A DNA stretch of 64,000 bases from Pieris napi (taxonomy: Eukaryota; Arthropoda; Insecta; Lepidoptera; Pieridae), in the NCBI RefSeq assembly GCF_905475465.1, contig NC_062253.1, forward strand, positions 5,518,001-5,582,000, read 5' to 3'. The notes beneath the pieces were generated by a model. It worked only from the letters and a program-made list of their open reading frames with translations. It did not search any database and was not told where the DNA came from. Made by a program: the position numbers and the translations under genes. Of the stretch, positions 47,641-60,529 are shown in pieces (the first letter of the stretch is position 1; each line of letters starts with the position of its first letter).

Positions 47641-47894
47641 CCATTGTTAAAAATTTAAATTTGGAATTATGCTAAGTTTTAAAAAATACTATAGTTTCAA
47701 TTAGCTTAAAAAAGGTTTTATATACCGAAAGGTTTGGAAACGTTTTTTTCATTCATTCTATCGATTTTGCAGTGTATGATTCTGAACTGCTAAACCGTTT
47801 TTAATCATTCGAATGAAAATATTAAACGTTGATCAGAAATTATGTTAATATAATATTGCGTTTTACATATAAAGGGTATTCGAAAGGTACTCAC

Positions 47895-48034
47895 CACGTC
47901 TATGATCTGTTGTAACGTGAGGCCGAACTTAACTTCGAGTGGTTCGCTCTCATTGGCGACTGGTCGTTCAAGTGTGTTGTATGAAGCTAGTAAAGCATTT
48001 AGCAACTTTTTCTCATGCGGGCCTTGTTCCGACA
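47895..48034 (-). CDS. nAChRalpha6: nAChR alpha6 exon 2: N-terminus of the ligand-binding domain
   Basis: The 140-nt exon starts after acceptor ttacag and ends at donor gtgagt. It completes a codon begun in exon 1 (xTG, probably Val) and adds 46 residues beginning SEQGPHEKKLLNALLASYN and ending LTLQQIIDV. This is the N-terminal helix and first beta strand of the extracellular domain. NES is an N-glycosylation sequon. Its phase requires exon 1 to end with one base of a codon; that exon should carry the start codon and a signal peptide but was not identified. It is separated by about 4.8 kb from the exon 3 pair. The end joins in frame to either exon 3 version, giving IIDV followed by DEKNQ. Confidence 0.96.
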
Positions 48035-48602
48035 CTGTAATTAATATTTCTTAATTTAGAATTTATGAAATAAAAATTATAACTATTGGCAACCAGAGGT
48101 TTTTGTTTTTTTTTATATATGGCATGTTTTATTTTAAATTACACGATGATTTAATAATAAACTATTTGACAGTATAATAAACACGTGTTTTACAAACAAG
48201 ATTACTTTAAAAACCGTTGAGCAGAAAATTATTTGTAAATAATCATTGTTTTATCAAAAAATATTATTTTGTTTCGTAAGTCAAATCAATGATGTATACT
48301 TCATAATAATATGTATTCATCTATCTAATCATAATTCTATTTAGAATTTTAATTTTGTCCGAGCCTGTTTCGAAAAATACAGAATATGGATATTTTGGCT
48401 TACATCGGCGCAATAATGGTCAAAAGCATTTTTTTAAAAATAGTTTGATTGAAATATAAAAACTTATAAGTATGTCGTTGAATGGTCAAACAACGATGCA
48501 CTTTCATTATTATCAAGATCATGTTATGTATCAAGTTAGGTAATTAAGCTAGCATCAGAATCGTATAAAGATACCATTGTTTATGCGCCAATGCGTTGTA
48601 AA

Positions 48603-49304
48603 TAGGGATGTGAAAAAATAATCGATTATTAAAAAAATCGATTTTTATACGCGATTTTTATATTTAAAATAATCGATTATTAATCGATTATTTTTATAAT
48701 TAAAAATCAATCAGTCGATTTTTTATCTGCCTCCGCCCGACATTATGTCTGGAATTTTATAACCCAGACCTCGAACTATTAGGGATATTCGATATACAAC
48801 GATGTTTACAATGCGATACATTGAATCCGATTCTTTGAAGATGTATTGTTTAATGTTTTTTTTGTAAAACATCGAAAGGATGATAAAACTATAACTTAAA
48901 AGTAAAATAAATTTATTCAGCAGCACAAGACTACATACAATTTAAAATACAACAAAAATACTGCATATGCTACTGAAAAGGCATACACTCAGAATTTATC
49001 AAATTTCACCTAAAATCTACTTATCAAAACAAGATTTAGTTAATTTCGATTTTGATTATTCTTAAACGTTAATTTGTGTTTATAATTTCTATTGTTTACT
49101 TTTCATTAAAAAAAAACATGAAAAATAAAAAAAAATTGGGTGTTTATGTTATAAAAATTAATTCAAAAATTAGAAAAAAATCGATTAATAAAAAAAAACG
49201 ATTATTTTTTTAAGAAAAATCGATTATTTATTAATCGATTTTTCATGCAAAAAAATAATCGATTAATAAAAAATCGATTTTTTATGCAGAATGTTACATC
49301 CCTA
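48603..49304. mobile_element. hAT-like non-autonomous element, 702 bp
   Basis: Bounded by TAGGGATGT and ACATCCCTA, and flanked by a perfect 8-bp direct repeat GTTGTAAA (48595-48602 and 49305-49312). The terminal sequence type and 8-bp target duplication are hallmarks of the hAT superfamily. Both ends carry arrays of AATCGATT motifs in A/T runs, forming long imperfect subterminal inverted repeats. It encodes no transposase. Confidence 0.88.
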
Positions 49305-52300
49305 GTTGTAAATAATGTCCTTGTATAATAAAATATAAGATCTGACCATAAACATGCACTCGATGCATTTTACATTCTTAGACTTCATATAAATGGGTTT
49401 TTCGTGATGTTTTAAGACGTATATCAATATTTTTACCACTTCACCCCACTTGCAACTTATTTTACACATAATCACTATTAAAATTTAACACAAATCACAG
49501 TATCATATTTGACGCACGAAAATTGACGTTTGCGTTCGTGCGACGCCATCTTGAATAGAGAGGCGTTTTGGCGGGCTCTTTGAAATATGAATATTAAATT
49601 TGTTAATAAATAAAAGTTTGAAATATACTTGTTAATACTTATCAGAATTATAAATAGAAATTTGTATAGGTTCCAATCTCACTAATAAATGTTCTAGTAT
49701 TGATATTACGTCATGACTCAACGTAATTTTAAAAAACTATTAAATTAAAAAAATATGAAAAGAAATAAGAATTTAGGTAAAAATTTTTTTTGCCACTGTT
49801 TTTGTTAATTTAATACTACACTGAAAATTATTTATATTACATATGACGATATATTTTTTCCATAAACACATCACAGTCTATGTAATTTACACAGACTAGC
49901 TAAAAGCAGTCTATCCTTTGTATTGAATATATAACCTCAATAGCGCAGATGCTAGTGGCGGGTATAAATATGTAAAAACTACACATTTAAAGATTCAAAT
50001 TTGTTCACAGAACAGGAACTAAATAAATAAATGCCTTTATAGCAGTAGTTCGTCAACTGCATTTATCTAAGCCAATTCTCAGTATAGACCCATTCATACA
50101 CGACCGTAGCTGAAACTTTTATGAACTGCGTGAGAAGTGCCGTTGCGACTAAATTAATAATGAAAGGACAAACGAGCAGAGACAAAGGCCGACCTCAACA
50201 AATTGAGCAAATCCTGGAAACACTCGACCTACACTAACAGCTATATAAACTCCCCAGCCACACCTGGACCGAAAGATTTATGGCCTAATGTAAAGACGGA
50301 GAGCACAAATCGGCTTAGCACAGGGTTGTCGACGATGGGTTTATACATACATTGTCGATTAATATGATGAAGAAGAAAGTTCTGTATTTTTGTAAGAGTA
50401 ACGGAATATACTGTGACAAAAATTCACCATTAGAATGCCATAAGAGTGGAGCCGTAAAACATGCTACCGGTATAGCTGATTATAATAATAAATAAAATAA
50501 TTCAAGACACACAAATCCATAGATCAAGTAAATGGGAGTTATTAACGATTTAACTATACATTCAGGTATATTACTTAATTGAGATTTTCTTAATAATCCA
50601 GTACTACCATAAGAAATTGCCAACCCACAATTCCCTTTAGCTGTTTCTCACACGTCATTGCGACACCTACAAACTACCCAGTCCCCATTCAATCATTGCG
50701 ATGACGTCATACTCTTAAACGTGATAACAAAGTATTTCCGCTAAGGATATATACTCGACTTTAGTCTGGAGCTTTCGGGTCAGTCAGTGGTCTAAAGAAG
50801 AGTACGCCATCCTTGGCCCATAAGATATAACTTACAGGATAAACAGTTATTTATTAATGTAGTTAAAATGCTTTTAAACTAAAGTATATAAATATTATAA
50901 TTATGTTTTGAAGTTGACTGCAATGAATAATTTTATAGAAGTAAAACACTACATTACATTCATCAAATAATTATTATGAAAACATAAAAATACACCCCAA
51001 TCTAATACGATATTAAAAATAAATTTTCAAAATTGACAGAATAATGGTTTAAAGTTATACATCTTTAGGCGCGTTATGAAAAATTGATGAGAGTAAAATT
51101 TTACGATGCCCACGCACCGTGACACAAAATTAACAGAATGAAGTTGCCCACTAACGAATTCTTTTTAAAACAGCCGGGCGCCGAGCGTGCGCGAGCGAGA
51201 TGGGAATAAGACAATCTACAAGTAAATAAAAATAGAATATGCGTGAAGTTAGCAGCTATGCCAAGAATTTTGAATGACCATAGTGACCTTTGTAGTACCT
51301 TTTAAACAAATAAAGGAGTTTTAATTATTTTTTCAAAGAAATTTAGCAATATTTTTTAAATACCCCTTACATTCCTTAATCCTTCCAAAACTCCAGCTTC
51401 AGCTTAAAAACCAGCCGTAGATCCCACTACACCGCTGTTTGCTAAATTAATAGCTGTAGTTGTCGCCCCTAACTTCAGTACTAGCAATAAACACTCATTT
51501 TCGGGCTTAAATCGCTCTTATGTACGTGACGTATGAAGGTAGCAGGTGGGAAAGGGAGGAATGTAGTTAGTAATCCCTTTGATCACAAGTGGAAGAGAGA
51601 TGGATACACGTAGTAATCCAGGTGATTTAGGAAGCTCCGTGTTTGATATAATGGCCTCTATTACACGGTAATAGTTTTCCGCATATACCTTCAATTGGTA
51701 AAATAGAACCTGCCTGTGTAAAAAGTGTTATATCTATATAGTCCATTAGGAGTTTCATATTATAAAGAGGTGTAGGGATACCTATAATATTCGGCTACCA
51801 CTTTACACTTAGTACGATGTCATATCTGAAACGCACTAACAAAGTTATTCCGACTGCTAAGTATATAACAACTTCTCGACGTTACCCACTGGAGCCGAGC
51901 GGTCTGTGGTTAGACTGATCGAATATATACTCTCTTTAGGTCGGAGAAATAGCACGTCCATCCTTTACAAAGGAAATATTTGTAGCTTTCTAATGATTAA
52001 TTAATTAAAAAACGACAACCGATTTCAAAAATCGGGGGTCGGGGGTCTAGAGGGTCTAATTATTAAATTTTCTTAAATGCCAACGATATATCAATAGATT
52101 TTCTAGTAATTAGTGAATAATGACAAATTTAAAAATAAACGCCCAGTTAGGCGAAGGCAGAACAAATATGTATTTTTTTTTAATAATAGATTAATTAGAA
52201 TTACTGCGACGAATATCTTTACGAATACTTATTTTACAACGTCCCACTTGATTATTTAATTATCTAGAATGTAATTATTAATATGTTTAATAAATACAAT

Positions 52301-52544
52301 GTTTTATATGAACTTGTAACCTTATACAAACTCTAATTCATACCGTAGAAACATGCTGATTTCTTATTTGTAAAATATCGCGTTATTAAAGAGATGATTT
52401 TTACTTAAACTTTATGGTATGGTATTAAAGTTCCAATTGACTTTTAAGTATTATTACGATTTTTTTTAAATTTTTCTCTCCGTTAGAAACACCCTCGTAC
52501 TTCAAGGAAAATAAAGAAAAAAAAACTTTCCTTTTTTCATAAAA

Positions 52545-52632
52545 AAAAAAGAATTAGCGAATCGGTTCAGCTGCTCTCGAGATTTGCGCTTAGCAACACA
52601 TTCAGCGATTTATTTTTATATTATAGATACGT
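52545..52632 (+). mobile_element. Dispersed repeat, family 5 (LINE tail)
   Basis: agaattagcgaatcggttca, gctgctctcgagatttgcgc, ending in tttttatattatagatacg. A related, shorter tail is at 8600-8672 (aagaattagcgaaatcgccg ... aaatatatagataag). Confidence 0.6.
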
Positions 52633-54127
52633 AGAACATGTTTACATTCCTTTAATAAAGTTATCTTTATTCGGAGTGCATATTTAGCAGCGTGTTGCTA
52701 GTTGCACACAAATCCCTAAACAATTATCGCATTATGTTAATCCAAGCTGCCACTGGCCGGCTTACTGCCAAGCCTAAACTGGCCTTGGCCAAACAATAGT
52801 CCTTTGTCCGAATTGATTGCTTGTTAATGAAAACATAATATTAGCTATTGATAACCGGCTTGTTTATTTTTAAAACAAAAATCACGAAAGCCTTGTCGTA
52901 TGACAAGAGATAAATAAATAAATAACCGATTGCCAATAAATAATAAAAATGGATGGTAATAATTATTTATTTTATTATTATTAAAATATAATTATTATTA
53001 GTAAGATATTATATAAATATATTATATTATATATTATATTACATAAGACACATTTACTTTATATTTAGTTTGTAAGGCAATGCTGCTTGCGTTAAAGGAT
53101 TGTTTATTTTATTTTATTATGGCCAGTGTGTGTTAATGCATCTTTAGTTTAGCTCAGGATCTTTCATGCTATGAGCACAGATTTTCCTATTAATTCTTAT
53201 ATAAATAATCTAAATCTAAAAAATAGGAATATATGTATAGCAATTTTCAAGTTATCTATGACTAGTATAATTATTTTAAACAAAAAGCTGTAAAACACAC
53301 GATTAATAAAAATGTAAATGAAATAAATTCTAATTTTCATGTCAATCTCTACGAGGTATCATTAAGTGATAGTTTGCTCCAACAACTTTGATAGTTGAAG
53401 CAGAAGACGCTTTGATGGACGCCTATGTAGAGTTTAGAATGTTGAGTCTGAGGTGACGGTTTAATTAACTCTTTGTAAGAAGTGTTCCTCAAATAGAGTA
53501 AGCGTGCATTCCCGACACTGCAACTTCGTGAAGCTCCTTTATATTAACGAGTACCTAGTTTGTCAGTGAGAAGTGTGTTGAAACACTATCCTTGGTAAGC
53601 ATTTTCTTTACAAATCTACTTAAATCTTCGAAAGTTCGAGAGCGGCTAGCATTCACATCGGTCACAGTCAACACAGTCAAAGTCAGTGGAACTCAACCTA
53701 AAATCATCTTTTCATTTCTTCCTTCTGATTCTGGTTGAACTCTTGTGAACTTTACAGGGCCTGTTATTCATAAAAACTATATATAGTCTTGGCTTTACTA
53801 CACTCTTAAAATTTCTGTAATTGATAAAAGAGAATGTATGGCATTGTTTACATAACTTAGTGATTCAAGTGCTTTTCGTGTGAAGACTAACTTCATATCA
53901 GACAAAGTAAACCGTTTAAAAGAGCGCCAATGAGTCTGGTTTCAACACAATTTCAAACAACGAGACAAACGTGGATTAGTAAAACTATGCCGTCATATGT
54001 AGTTTTAATTATTTTATGAGCGAATAAATATGTTGTTATTTGAAATAAGATACATAAATATTTTTATTTTATTTATTTACACTTTGTTGCTTTATAATAC
54101 AAAAATTTAACATAATTACGTGTAAAT

Positions 54128-54185
54128 GAAAGGCAACTGGCGGCCTTATCGCTTTCGAGCGATCTCTTCCAGGCAACCACTGTGA
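54128..54185 (-). mobile_element. Dispersed repeat, family 3, reverse copy
   Basis: aggcaactggcggccttatc, gctttcgagcgatctcttcc, aggcaaccac; reverse complement of the 40.7 kb copy. Confidence 0.7.
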
Positions 54186-54463
54186 GTATGAAACCATTAT
54201 CATTTATATTTACTGGCAGTAAATATAAAAAATAATGGTTTCACAACTCTTTCACATATAAAACTATCTCAAGCATGCGTCTATATGCTCTAACTAGCAT
54301 GGCTAACTTGTACATGTAGCACCTTGCGGCGTAGTTTAAAGTTCAGCCATACAATTAATTAGGTAACTTTTTAAGCTGTGTAATCTTCGTAAATTTGTAG
54401 TGAAGGATCTAAATATAAAAATAAAGGTACAGTCTTTTGCTGAAGCCATTAGGTCAACAGTGA

Positions 54464-54710
54464 GCAGTGTTGGCCTAGAGGCTTCAACGTGCGTCTCTCA
54501 TCCCTGAGGTCGTAGGTAGGACTTTCTTTCTATGTGCGCATTTAACATTCGCTCGAACGGTGAAGGAAAACAATGTGAGGAAACCAGCTTGCCTTAGACC
54601 CAAAAATTGGACGGCGTGTGTCAGGCACTGGAGGCTGATCACCTACTTGCCTATTAGATTTAAAAATGATCAAGACCTAAAGAGGTTGTAGCGCCACTGA
54701 TTTATTTTAT
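54464..54710 (+). mobile_element. SINE with deleted B box
   Basis: Main SINE family; the head reads gcagtgttggcctagaggct, then gtcgtaggtaggactttctt, skipping the B box and the following 20 or so bases. The body and tail (gttgtagcgccactgattta) are intact. Confidence 0.87.
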
Positions 54711-55380
54711 TTTTACAGTCTTTTATAAATATAATGGATTACAAATGTATAGTTTTTAGTAAGATTTACAGTTCCATTTTTAAACGTACTATTAAATGAA
54801 TTCAGTAGATGTCTTTTATAAAAAAATATACTGCATAAACTATGAGACATAAAAAGAACGGAAAGAAATACCTGCATGTCAGCGATGTAGCACAACGGTT
54901 GAAATAATTACAGAGAGGCTCTTTAGACAGGCAATTATTATCATCCTGCCTGCTATTGTTGAGTAAAAGCCTTCATAGGTATAGGTGCACTTAAATGTTC
55001 TATTATGCAGACGCCATACTTAATACAATAGCGGATAAATTTGATGCCTTTATTAAAAAAGACGAAGTCTTCTGTCTCTATCTATCAAATTAAATTTACG
55101 CTGTCACTAAAAGATTAGACCTTTTTTAAAGTGAAAACTTCTTTCGCGGCGTTGAACACTTTTTTTGGAATGGGTAAAAAATGTTAAACTCACGTCAGGA
55201 CACGGGACAGCTGGCGCGGCGTATTTAATGTAATTTAAATTGTCATGTTTGTGTACGACAGCGCAATAAATAAATATTGTATTCTACCACATAAATGATA
55301 GTACTTTTATACTGATAATAAAAGCAATTCGTGCAAAATTATTCCCTAACCATTCCAAAATATCAAAAATGCATTAAAAT

Positions 55381-55620
55381 GTCATGTGGAACATGGTGTA
55401 ATGGTTGCAGCTCCTTACAAACGTTGTGCAAAAAAAACATGGCGATTAAAAAGAGTGGCGGAGAGTTTAGTTAGTTAGTACTTCTCTTCCGTTCTACGCC
55501 CTTGGTGTGAGAACTGGCAGTAAATGTAAAATTAGAAGCATTTAATGTATATTTCTTTTTTGACGTTCATACGTGTACGTTGTTACCTATATGAATAAAT
55601 GATTTTTGACTTTGACTTTT
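55381..55620 (+). mobile_element. LINE 3'-tail repeat, family 1, longest copy
   Basis: Begins gtcatgtggaacatggtgta and ends gaataaatgatttttgactt followed by a short ttgactttt repeat, the kind of simple-repeat 3' end left by target-primed reverse transcription. Confidence 0.72.
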
Positions 55621-57257
55621 GCTATTTACTACACATAAGGATTTATATACGTATTTTTAATGCATTTAATTCTACATCCAAAATCCAAGCAAGTCCTAAT
55701 TTAAGTTTTTGCATTTTTTGGTTTATCCTTTCTCAAATTATAAATATAGTATATCTTTCAAATTCTCTGTGTGAATATTTTAAGCCCACATATTTTCTAG
55801 AAAACTGTCAATTAATGTTTTAAAAATACTGCATGATTAATTTGCGATAGCATACATTTCATATGTATATTTATTCTAACCGGGAAAAACACTACTAATC
55901 AACTAAGTACCGAGAAATGTATTCCTATATGTAGTTTACAAAGGCGAGGTGAACCAGCTAAGTGATAATCCCGCAACTGACTAAGCGTGTTTCATCTGGA
56001 CTCTACTCAAGCCTGTAATCTTTTATGCTACCCTAGTACTTTCTTGAAGATTAAAAGTTAAAGCTAATACTTTAAAAATTGAATTTTGCTCTACAAAAGA
56101 CTTGTGGTCATTCAAAGGAAAAGGCATATTGAAATCTAGTTAATGTATTTAATGGATGACATCGTTAACAGGCGATATCTCTATTTTTATTATTTTATAT
56201 CTAGCAATCACATTAGCGCAATTGAAATTATCAAATAGTCAAAGTATAATAGAAAATTAATTTATGTCATATGAACACATAAACAAAAAATTTTATAATC
56301 TGTGGTATTTTTTATTTTAAAACTAATAAAAGTAATATATTCTGTAATTTACATAGAAAGACAGTCGCTGCTAACAAACAGTACCTGCAACGAATTGGTA
56401 TTGGGTGGTCTCTGTTTTGTACGTAGAGTACATAATCGTGTGAAGTACATTAGGATAGTATTTAATAGATGAAGAGTTTGTTCAGTTAAATGCGCTTATC
56501 TTAGATAGTCCATTTTACGAGGAAGGCTGTATGCTTAATATTAAGAATCGAATCAATAAGCACGTGAACATATGGGGTATAGCTAGCTAGCTACAAAACC
56601 TTATTCTGTTGTTTTACACGTCAATTTGTATTAATTACTTCATTACTAAGTAATCATATTGCTATCGTTAAAAACTTATAGCGAAAATACTCGATTACCA
56701 CAAACGCTATCGGCACTTGACTAAATAGCAAAGTAATATTAAAATGATGTTAGTAATATGTTATTTACCTGAAATTCACTTAAACCAGGTAAATATGAAC
56801 ATAAAAAGTATACGCGCTATTAAACCGTACATAAAAGTTGGTTCATTAAAACGAGTGTAAATGAGCCCAGAGGATCACCGACGCGTTCATTTATTAAATG
56901 AGTGGTTACGGATTACGTGGGTGATCATTTCATTTTCAACTAACGGATAACAGTTAGTTTTTTGGTAATACTATGTCCCAAAAATGTTTTCATAATTAAA
57001 ATACGAAAATCCCTACACACAGTAAATAAGTTTTAGAAAAAGTAGGTTTTAAATTCTTTAACAAATTTTTATATGATAATTTTTGACAAACCTTGTTCTT
57101 AATAATTAGATGGACTTAAGAAAGTTAAATAAAACTAATATCCTATATTTTGCACATAATGCAGCGCTTTGCAATGAAATGTGCGTTTTCGTTACTTTAA
57201 ATACATATTTTTACCGTTTTAGTAAGTATTTTTTGGTATATTATATTTGTAGTACGA

Positions 57258-57525
57258 CCAGTGTTGGCCTAGTGGTCCCAGCGTGCAACTAATTGTTGCG
57301 ATCTCTGAGGTCGTTAGTTCGATCCCGGCTGTGCAGCTATAGACTTTCTGTTTATATGCGCATTTAACATTCGCTCGAACGGTGAAGAAAAACATCGTAA
57401 CGAAACCTTGCCCTTAAGACTCAAAAAGTCGACGGCGTGTGTCGGGCACAGGTTACATTGATAAGTTATCACGAAACAGATACATAAATCTGAGGCCCAG
57501 TCCTTCAAGGAGACACTGTTTTTTT
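57258..57525 (+). mobile_element. SINE, moderately diverged
   Basis: Main family. B box gttcgatcccggctgtgca is present; the distal part is shortened (missing the gaggctgatcacctacttgc segment). Confidence 0.85.
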
Positions 57526-58433
57526 AAATATTCACGTTAAATAATATACATTTAAAACACATCTATCCAATTACACAAACTCCCGAGAATTTAAAAACAA
57601 AGCATAATATATTTTATTTTTCAAATTGACGCACTTAAAGTAAAAACCACTTCCCGAGTATCACTCCGTAAATCCCGGCTCAATAATAGTTGATGACACG
57701 TGAAATAATATAGCGGGTACTTCTATATTTTGTGGTGAAACGGAGATTCGATTAACACACGAATCGGATTACGGTTAGTGCACTTTAGTCGAGTGCTGGT
57801 CATAGCCAATCTCTATTATAGAACATTGCGTTACGCGTTTTTTGTAGCACCAAAATGTATTAGTTAGCATACTCACTAATACATTTATAAAGCGTATTTA
57901 AAGGTTTTCTTTCATGTATGTATCATAGCTTCAGCTATAACATCAGCTGAAATACGTACTTGTTGTTCTATTTTTTTATTTTGAAGTGAATGTTTATTAC
58001 AATCGTTTCACTTCTTCCGTGCGGAGGGACTCCACTCACTATTTTTTGTGTTTACTTTTTAATATCTTTGACCCTAGTAAATTTTTAATATATTTACTAG
58101 GAGAGTAATCTCTCAACTATGGTTTTAGTCCAGAGTTCTTATTCCTAATCGCGATGTTTTTAAAATGTTACTACTTGCATTATATCTTCTTAAGATAAGA
58201 TAATAAGTGTTATCTATGCCTAAGTATTTTCTTTATTTTCAGCCTTATCGGTAAGACAGTCTCTTGCTGACGACGACTTGTAGAGCACTCGAAACGTAAT
58301 TTAATGAATTAATTTTCTAAAACATACACAAAAACCATTCGTGCATTCTATTTTAATTCATATTCATTAAGTTGCTACGTTTATAAATAAGACCGTTTAT
58401 CAATTGTTTTTAATTAATTTATCTGCTATTATT

Positions 58434-58482
58434 TTTAGTTTCTTTACTCCTATATAATTAATATAGGAGTAAAGAAACTAAA
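58434..58482. repeat. Perfect 22-bp palindrome with 5-base loop
   Basis: Arm from tttagtttctttactcctat to 58455, loop aatta, exact reverse complement 58461-58482. No flanking duplication seen. Confidence 0.95.
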
Positions 58483-59879
58483 TATATAAACAAACATAAT
58501 TTACCGAGTATATTGCGGATGCTTGGTGGACCCATGCGAATTCAATAGAAGGAGTCTCCTCCAGGATTGTCAGGAAATTGCATGGATCTGGTTAGCAGTA
58601 TAGCACACACATTATACATGTGTGAACTGCTTTATTCATAAATATCTGATATGTCGCATACGAAAATTCAATAGGATGCCTTGTTAACACTGAATACATT
58701 TAACTCTGATGCAAGGCCAAATCAATATTATTATTTACTGCATTTTGGCGTCGTCGGTGGAGATATTATGTATCTTATGTATACATGTATTATTTTCCTT
58801 ATGTATTTAATAAAATATCTGATTGTCCTTCTTGTAACATGTGTAATAGTTGAGAGTTAAAATAAAATAAAAGGGAGAATGGCATGAATTTAAGAATTTC
58901 GTTCATACAAATTGATGCTATAATGGACCGATTTAGTAGATAAAATAATTAAGCAATACATAGCACTTAGCCCTTATACTGCGTAAATAATTTATCATTA
59001 TTATCGCTTTACAAGTATTGTACAATACGACCGTAAACCTAATTTCCTTTGTATTTATTAGCTCATTGTATTAAAACAATGAAAAAAATTATATTATCAA
59101 TAATAACAAAAGCCTTTTACATTGAAACACAATTCAAATTTTATAAAATGAGGGTGTTTTTACCCATAATCCTCAACAAAATGTAAGTGTTAATATGTTA
59201 TTTTATTTATTTCTATATTCATAACACTTACCATTATGGTAAAGCACGCGAAATACAATAGTGTACAATTGCTATCGCAAAAATCCGAAAAATGTTTTAT
59301 AAACTAATTGGAAGAAGACGACTTTTGATACGAAACTAAATCATAAAAATGTATTTAGAATCAATTGAAACAACCATTTAATGAATATTACAAACATTAT
59401 CCAGATATTACGAATACAATATTCAACGCCCGCCATCTTGTTTATATTAAATAATAGCCGCTTAGGCGAACAAACGCGCACAAAATCTTAACACTCAAGA
59501 AAGGCGATTACAATCCGCCTTTAGAACTTCGGAAAGGGCTCTTAATCTCTGGCCAAGGGTTTTATAATGGAAGGGACGTTGTATGCTATTAAGATTTTGT
59601 AGCTTAAAGTTTTGGGCGGGTAATTATCTTTTGTACCTACTACTGCCTACGAGGTCGTAAAAATATGATGTTTTTGGAGGTGATTTTCTTCAAATAATGT
59701 TTTCGAGGCATCCCTTATTGCGATTCTGATTCATAAAAACTAAACCAATCTAATTCTATTATATTAACTAAAGTATCATACATTATCTCTTCCTGTTATA
59801 TTGTGGTTACGCTTGATGAAAGGAGACAGTATTTAAGTAAAACAATTGAACTAGACTAATATACCTTTATGAACAAGGA

Positions 59880-60005
59880 AGTCTTTCTTCTTCTTCTTAT
59901 AGTGCCATCTACTTGCGAAGGTTGGCGACCATCATGGCTAATTTGATTTTGGATGCCGCGCTTCTAAACAATGACTTGCTGCTTTGACCATTGTCTTAAG
60001 TTTTT
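59880..60005 (+). repeat. Dispersed repeat of unknown type
   Basis: ttcttcttcttatagtgcca, tctacttgcgaaggttggcg, accatcatggctaatttgat: a block I recall as recurrent in lepidopteran genomes; class not determined. Confidence 0.4.
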
Positions 60006-60515
60006 GTATAGTTTAAAAACATATTTGGAATAGCGAGTAACAGCCGAAATCTATGGTTGCCGTTTCTAATTTTTTGCCCTTATTTCTATAAACAGATACG
60101 ATTTGATGAAAACAGATGAGTACTATTTTGAAACCGAATAACTGTTTCAATTTAGGGAAACATTAAGTAAATTAATCGTACATTAGTTAGATTAAAAAGG
60201 GATTAGAGAAATATGAGTATTGTAAATTAAAAAGACAGCACTATTAAAGCTATTTCCAACCACTATTATTGTTATTATTATCTACGTGGAGTTTTGTCTA
60301 CCAATACTTTATTATAAAAAAATGTGTTCTTTTTATCCAGGAGCTAGCGTTTTACTTATACCATAACCAATTCATATTAAAATTTTATTTTAAGCCAAAG
60401 CTTTAAAATATATTTTGAAAGCACATCAATAACCTGACACGGATTGAAAAATCCACCTTCACGGAGCATTTTAACAAATAGCTTTGCGTTCGCGTAAAAT
60501 GTTGGAGCCTGTGGC

Positions 60516-60529
60516 GTTACCATGGCAAC
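60516..60529. promoter_or_regulatory. Perfect palindromic RFX X-box
   Basis: GTTACCATGGCAAC equals the two-half-site X-box GTTRCCATGGYAAC bound by RFX transcription factors. It lies in a locally GC-richer patch (about 60440-60600) of an otherwise AT-rich region, 12.5 kb upstream of nAChR exon 2 in transcript orientation. Whether it belongs to intron 1 or the promoter side of the gene is not known. Confidence 0.45.

Larger units (their letters stand above)
43136..47894 (-). other. Intron between exon 2 and the upstream exon 3
   Basis: About 4.8 kb. It contains SINE-like pieces at 45165-45515 and 47395-47640. Short open frames near 43940 and 44648 have no recognisable similarity. Confidence 0.85.
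25583..48034 (-). other. nAChRalpha6: Gene span: nicotinic acetylcholine receptor alpha6 subunit, exons 2-12
   Basis: This is a cation-selective Cys-loop ligand-gated channel subunit acting in the neuronal plasma membrane. Fourteen minus-strand exons with GT-AG borders and compatible phases were assembled by eye. Joined with one exon 3 and one 87-nt exon 8 they give 486 residues after the exon 1 junction. Visible hallmarks are the loop A motif WKPDVLMYN, the Cys-loop with 13 residues between cysteines, the vicinal cysteines YACCPEPY that define alpha subunits, four membrane segments, and the C-terminus SAPHIIVQ. Paired exon 3 and multiple exon 8 versions, plus the TM4 tail, point to alpha6 rather than alpha5 or alpha7. 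In insects this subunit is the main spinosyn target (family knowledge). Introns range from about 120 bp to about 8 kb. Exon 1 is not found in the window. Exon numbers follow Drosophila alpha6. Confidence 0.95.

Noticed and set aside
49520..49560. ATG GCG TCG CAC minus-strand start resembling a coding exon
   Set aside because: Only about 20 codons, not hydrophobic, and no donor in the phase needed for exon 1.
51170..51210. GC-rich patch considered as nAChR promoter or exon 1
   Set aside because: No initiator ATG with a signal peptide follows; left unassigned.
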